Positions 15,806 through 18,009 of a DNA stretch of 18,009 bases are shown piece after piece. Origin of the DNA: DATFXF01 sp035258565. Its GTDB lineage: Bacteria; Acidobacteriota; Terriglobia; Acidiferrales; UBA7541. The translations under genes and the position numbers were made by a program. A model generated the notes under the pieces. It was not told the DNA's origin. It made no database searches and saw nothing but the letters and a program-made list of their open reading frames with translations. Position 1 is the stretch's first letter, and every line of letters begins with the position of its first letter. The stretch lies in the NCBI GenBank assembly GCA_035258565.1, contig DATFXF010000213.1:1-18009 (forward strand), written 5' to 3'.

Positions 15806-17034
15806 TCGGCACCGAACCGGCTTCTGGGCGTGTGTCGCGTAGCGTGCTGCCCCACGGCTTTCGATTTGCGGCTACGGCTTGCGGCCTCAAAAAGAAAAAT
15901 CGGCTGGACCTGGCGCTCATCTCGACCGACCTAGCCGCCGCGGGCGCGGGGGTGTTCACCACGAACCTCGTGCAGGCCGCGCCCGTCGTCCTCTCGAGTG
16001 CGCACTTGCGCGCCTCTGCTGGCGACCTGCGCGCGATCGTGGTCAACTCGGGGAACGCCAACTGCGCCACCGGATCGGCTGGCATGGCCGCGGCGCGTCG
16101 GACGGCCACCGCTGCGGCGCGCGAACTGGGTTGCCGGCCGCAGCAAGTGCTGGTCTGCTCTACGGGCGTGATCGGCGTGCCGCTGCCGGTTGAACGCATC
16201 CTGGGCGCGCTGCCCGGGCTCGCGCGTGCGCGGCGAGCTTCGGCGAGCGCGTTCAGCGCGTTGACCCGCGCGATCATGACCACCGACACGCGGCCAAAAT
16301 GGGCTGCGGCAAGCTGCCGGATCGACGGGAAGCGCGTGCGTCTGCTGGGCTGCGCCAAGGGCGCGGGAATGATTCACCCGCAGATGGCCACCATGCTCGC
16401 GTTTGTGCTCACTGATGTGAAGGCGCCGCCGCGCCTGCTGGAGCAGGCGCTTCGCCATGTTACGCGCAGGACGTTTAACGCCATCACCGTTGATGGCGAC
16501 ACTTCGACGAACGATACGCTCCTGCTTTTGGCGAGCGGTGCGTCCGGCAGCCGGCCCCTAGCCGCGGCGGGGCGCGATGACCGGAGATTTGTCGCCGCGC
16601 TCGAGCAGGTTTGCCGCGCGCTGGCGCTTCAAATTGTTGCGGATGGCGAAGGCGCCAGCCGAGTCGTCCAGATCGAGGTCCGCGGCACAGCTTCGGATCG
16701 GGCGGCCGAGCAGGTGGCACGCACGATTGCTGGATCACCGCTCGTGAAAACTGCCCTCGCCGGCGCGGACCCCAACTGGGGCCGCATCCTGGCCGCCGCG
16801 GGCCGCGCCGGCGTGTCCTTCGACCCTGACCGCGCGGAGATTCGCTTGGCGGGATTACCCGTCTGCCGCCGGGGACGCGCGTATCCCTTCAGCGAGCGCA
16901 TGGCGCACCGGCGCCTACTGCGGAATTATGTCCCCATTGTCGTGGATCTAAAGCATGGCAAGGGGCGTGCCCATGTCTGGACTTGCGACTTCACCGCCGA
17001 CTACATCGAGATTAACGCCTCCTATCGCACCTGA
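15802..17034 (+). CDS. argJ: ornithine acetyltransferase / bifunctional ArgJ
   Basis: Transfers the acetyl group from N-acetylornithine to glutamate, closing the acetyl cycle; some members also use acetyl-CoA. It has 410 aa. It is an Ntn-type self-cleaving enzyme, and the cleavage site A196-T197 is visible in KGAGMIHPQMATMLAF, with the oxyanion-loop motif STGVIG (120-125). DGDTSTNDT and the C-terminal segment ANWGRIL-like (PNWGRILAAAGRAG) also fit. No argE is present, consistent with the cyclic route. The ATG at 15802 overlaps the argA stop. It is the last gene of the operon; the next gene converges with a 9-base gap, and no hairpin with a T-run is visible there. Confidence 0.96.
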   Translation: MIGTEPASGRVSRSVLPHGFRFAATACGLKKKNRLDLALISTDLAAAGAGVFTTNLVQAAPVVLSSAHLRASAGDLRAIVVNSGNANCATGSAGMAAARRTATAAARELGCRPQQVLVCSTGVIGVPLPVERILGALPGLARARRASASAFSALTRAIMTTDTRPKWAAASCRIDGKRVRLLGCAKGAGMIHPQMATMLAFVLTDVKAPPRLLEQALRHVTRRTFNAITVDGDTSTNDTLLLLASGASGSRPLAAAGRDDRRFVAALEQVCRALALQIVADGEGASRVVQIEVRGTASDRAAEQVARTIAGSPLVKTALAGADPNWGRILAAAGRAGVSFDPDRAEIRLAGLPVCRRGRAYPFSERMAHRRLLRNYVPIVVDLKHGKGRAHVWTCDFTADYIEINASYRT

Positions 17035-17043
17035 CCGGGCCAT

Positions 17044-18009
17044 CTAGACTTCCCATTTCCAATTGGCGAATCGCTCGCGGAGCTTGGTCTTTTGGAACTT
17101 GCCCACCGAGGTGCGCGGGATCTGCTTCTCGAAGACGAAGGCGTCGGGGAGCTGCCACTTGGCAAACGTCTGTGCCAGGTGCGTGCGCAACTCCTCGGCG
17201 GTGACCTGGGCACCGTCCTTGAGCACGACCACTGCCAGCGGCCGCTCCTGCCATTTCGGATGCGGTGCAGCAATGACCGCGGCCTCTTTCACCGCCGGGT
17301 GACCCATCAACGCATTTTCGAGGTCTACGGAGCTGATCCACTCGCCGCCCGATTTGATCAGGTCTTTCGCGCGGTCCGCGATTTTGATATAGCCTTCGGC
17401 ATCCATCGAGGCCATGTCGCCCGTACGGAACCATCCGTCTGGGGTCCAGCGGTGCTGCTCTTCGGGGGCGTTGTGATAACCGGACGCCACCCACGGCCCG
17501 CGCATTTCGAGCTCGCCCACAGTCTTGCCGTCCCAGGGCGCCTCGCCTTCTGGACGCATGATACGCAGCTCGACAAACGGCACCGGGATACCCTGCTTGA
17601 GTCGCACTTCATATTTTTTCTCTGGGGGCCAGTCCTCCATGTAGGTCTTTAACCGACTCACCGTGGCCAGGGGCGTGCTCTCCGTCATGCCCCAGAGGTG
17701 GATGAGTTCCATGCCATGCCGGTCCAGGCCGCGCATCAAAGCTTCGGGCGGAGCGCTGCCGCCCACCGGCACGCGCACCGGCCGAGTGAATCGCCATCGC
17801 CCAGGATTTTTTTCGAGCGTCTCTAGCACGTTGATCCAGACCGTGGGCACGGCACAAGCGACGGTCACTCGCTCACGCTCCATCAAGTCGAGCAGACTCT
17901 CCGGATCGAGATGCGGCCCGGGCAAGACGAGCTTGGCGCCGACCATGGCGGCGGTAAAGGGCACACCCCACGAGTTGGCGTGAAACATCGGTGCAATCTG
18001 CAGAGCCAC
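17044..18009 (-). CDS. fatty-acyl-CoA synthetase (AMP-binding), C-terminal part, cut by window edge
   Basis: The last ~321 residues of an ANL-superfamily acyl-CoA ligase; the family is usually about 540 aa, and the N-terminal part with the P-loop lies beyond 18009. Visible signatures are PMFHANSWGVPF, WGMTESTP, the hinge region GWFRTGDMASMDAEGYIKIADRAKD, the linker SGGEWISSVDLE and the catalytic lysine motif PRTSVGKFQK near the end. These match medium/long-chain fatty-acid CoA ligases of the AlkK/FadD-like group. Chain length cannot be told. It is not part of the arginine operon; it converges on argJ, and the two stops are 9 bases apart. Confidence 0.9.
   Translation of the reverse strand: MALQIAPMFHANSWGVPFTAAMVGAKLVLPGPHLDPESLLDLMERERVTVACAVPTVWINVLETLEKNPGRWRFTRPVRVPVGGSAPPEALMRGLDRHGMELIHLWGMTESTPLATVSRLKTYMEDWPPEKKYEVRLKQGIPVPFVELRIMRPEGEAPWDGKTVGELEMRGPWVASGYHNAPEEQHRWTPDGWFRTGDMASMDAEGYIKIADRAKDLIKSGGEWISSVDLENALMGHPAVKEAAVIAAPHPKWQERPLAVVVLKDGAQVTAEELRTHLAQTFAKWQLPDAFVFEKQIPRTSVGKFQKTKLRERFANWKWEV

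Noticed and set aside
17020..17060. Bidirectional terminator between argJ and the acyl-CoA synthetase
   Set aside because: Only 9 bases separate the stops. CCAATTGG nearby is a short palindrome, but no stable stem with a T-run is seen.

Overview
The window is GC-rich bacterial DNA, packed with genes, and probably from an Acidobacteriota-type genome. That assignment is inference from gene style, not from a marker gene: a STAS-like domain ahead of a TolC/HlyD/DHA2 efflux set, a double-GAF sigma54 activator, and a compact arginine operon. No rRNA or tRNA gene, CRISPR array or integrase was seen.

Left block (26-6851, all minus strand). A sigma54-dependent activator (GAF-GAF-AAA+-Fis, 4776-6851) lies upstream of a three-gene tripartite efflux operon: an outer-membrane TolC-type channel (2966-4603), an HlyD/EmrA-type periplasmic adaptor (1653-2954) and a 14-TM DHA2/EmrB-type MFS pump (26-1612). 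The channel ORF is unusual because its first ~90 residues are a STAS-like domain, read in frame into a Sec signal peptide and then TolC. The 172-base gap between activator and operon holds a weak sigma54-like promoter, tandem 12-base repeats about 100-115 bases upstream of it, and nested AT-rich inverted repeats. This suggests that the activator controls the pump.

Middle and right block (6948-17034, all plus strand). A strong sigma70-like promoter whose -10 is covered by two ARG-box-like palindromes drives argR-argC-[tnpB]-argB-argD-argF-argG-argH-argA-argJ. The run encodes the whole route from glutamate to arginine apart from carbamoyl phosphate supply. It includes both a short GNAT-type N-acetylglutamate synthase (ArgA) and ornithine acetyltransferase (ArgJ). 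Most junctions are 4-base ATGA/GTGA overlaps. The one interruption is a TnpB-family RNA-guided nuclease gene of IS200/IS605 type, inserted between argC and argB without damaging either. Its catalytic triad and zinc finger are intact. Its 3' end folds into hairpins and runs into the argB ribosome-binding site and start codon.

Right edge (17044-18009, minus strand). The C-terminal part of a fatty-acyl-CoA synthetase converges on argJ with a 9-base gap and continues past the window end.

Best candidates for a second look: the STAS-TolC in-frame fusion and possible internal start, the tnpB insertion whose putative omega-RNA guide would be the argB start, the element-supplied argB translation start, and the ArgR-autoregulated promoter.
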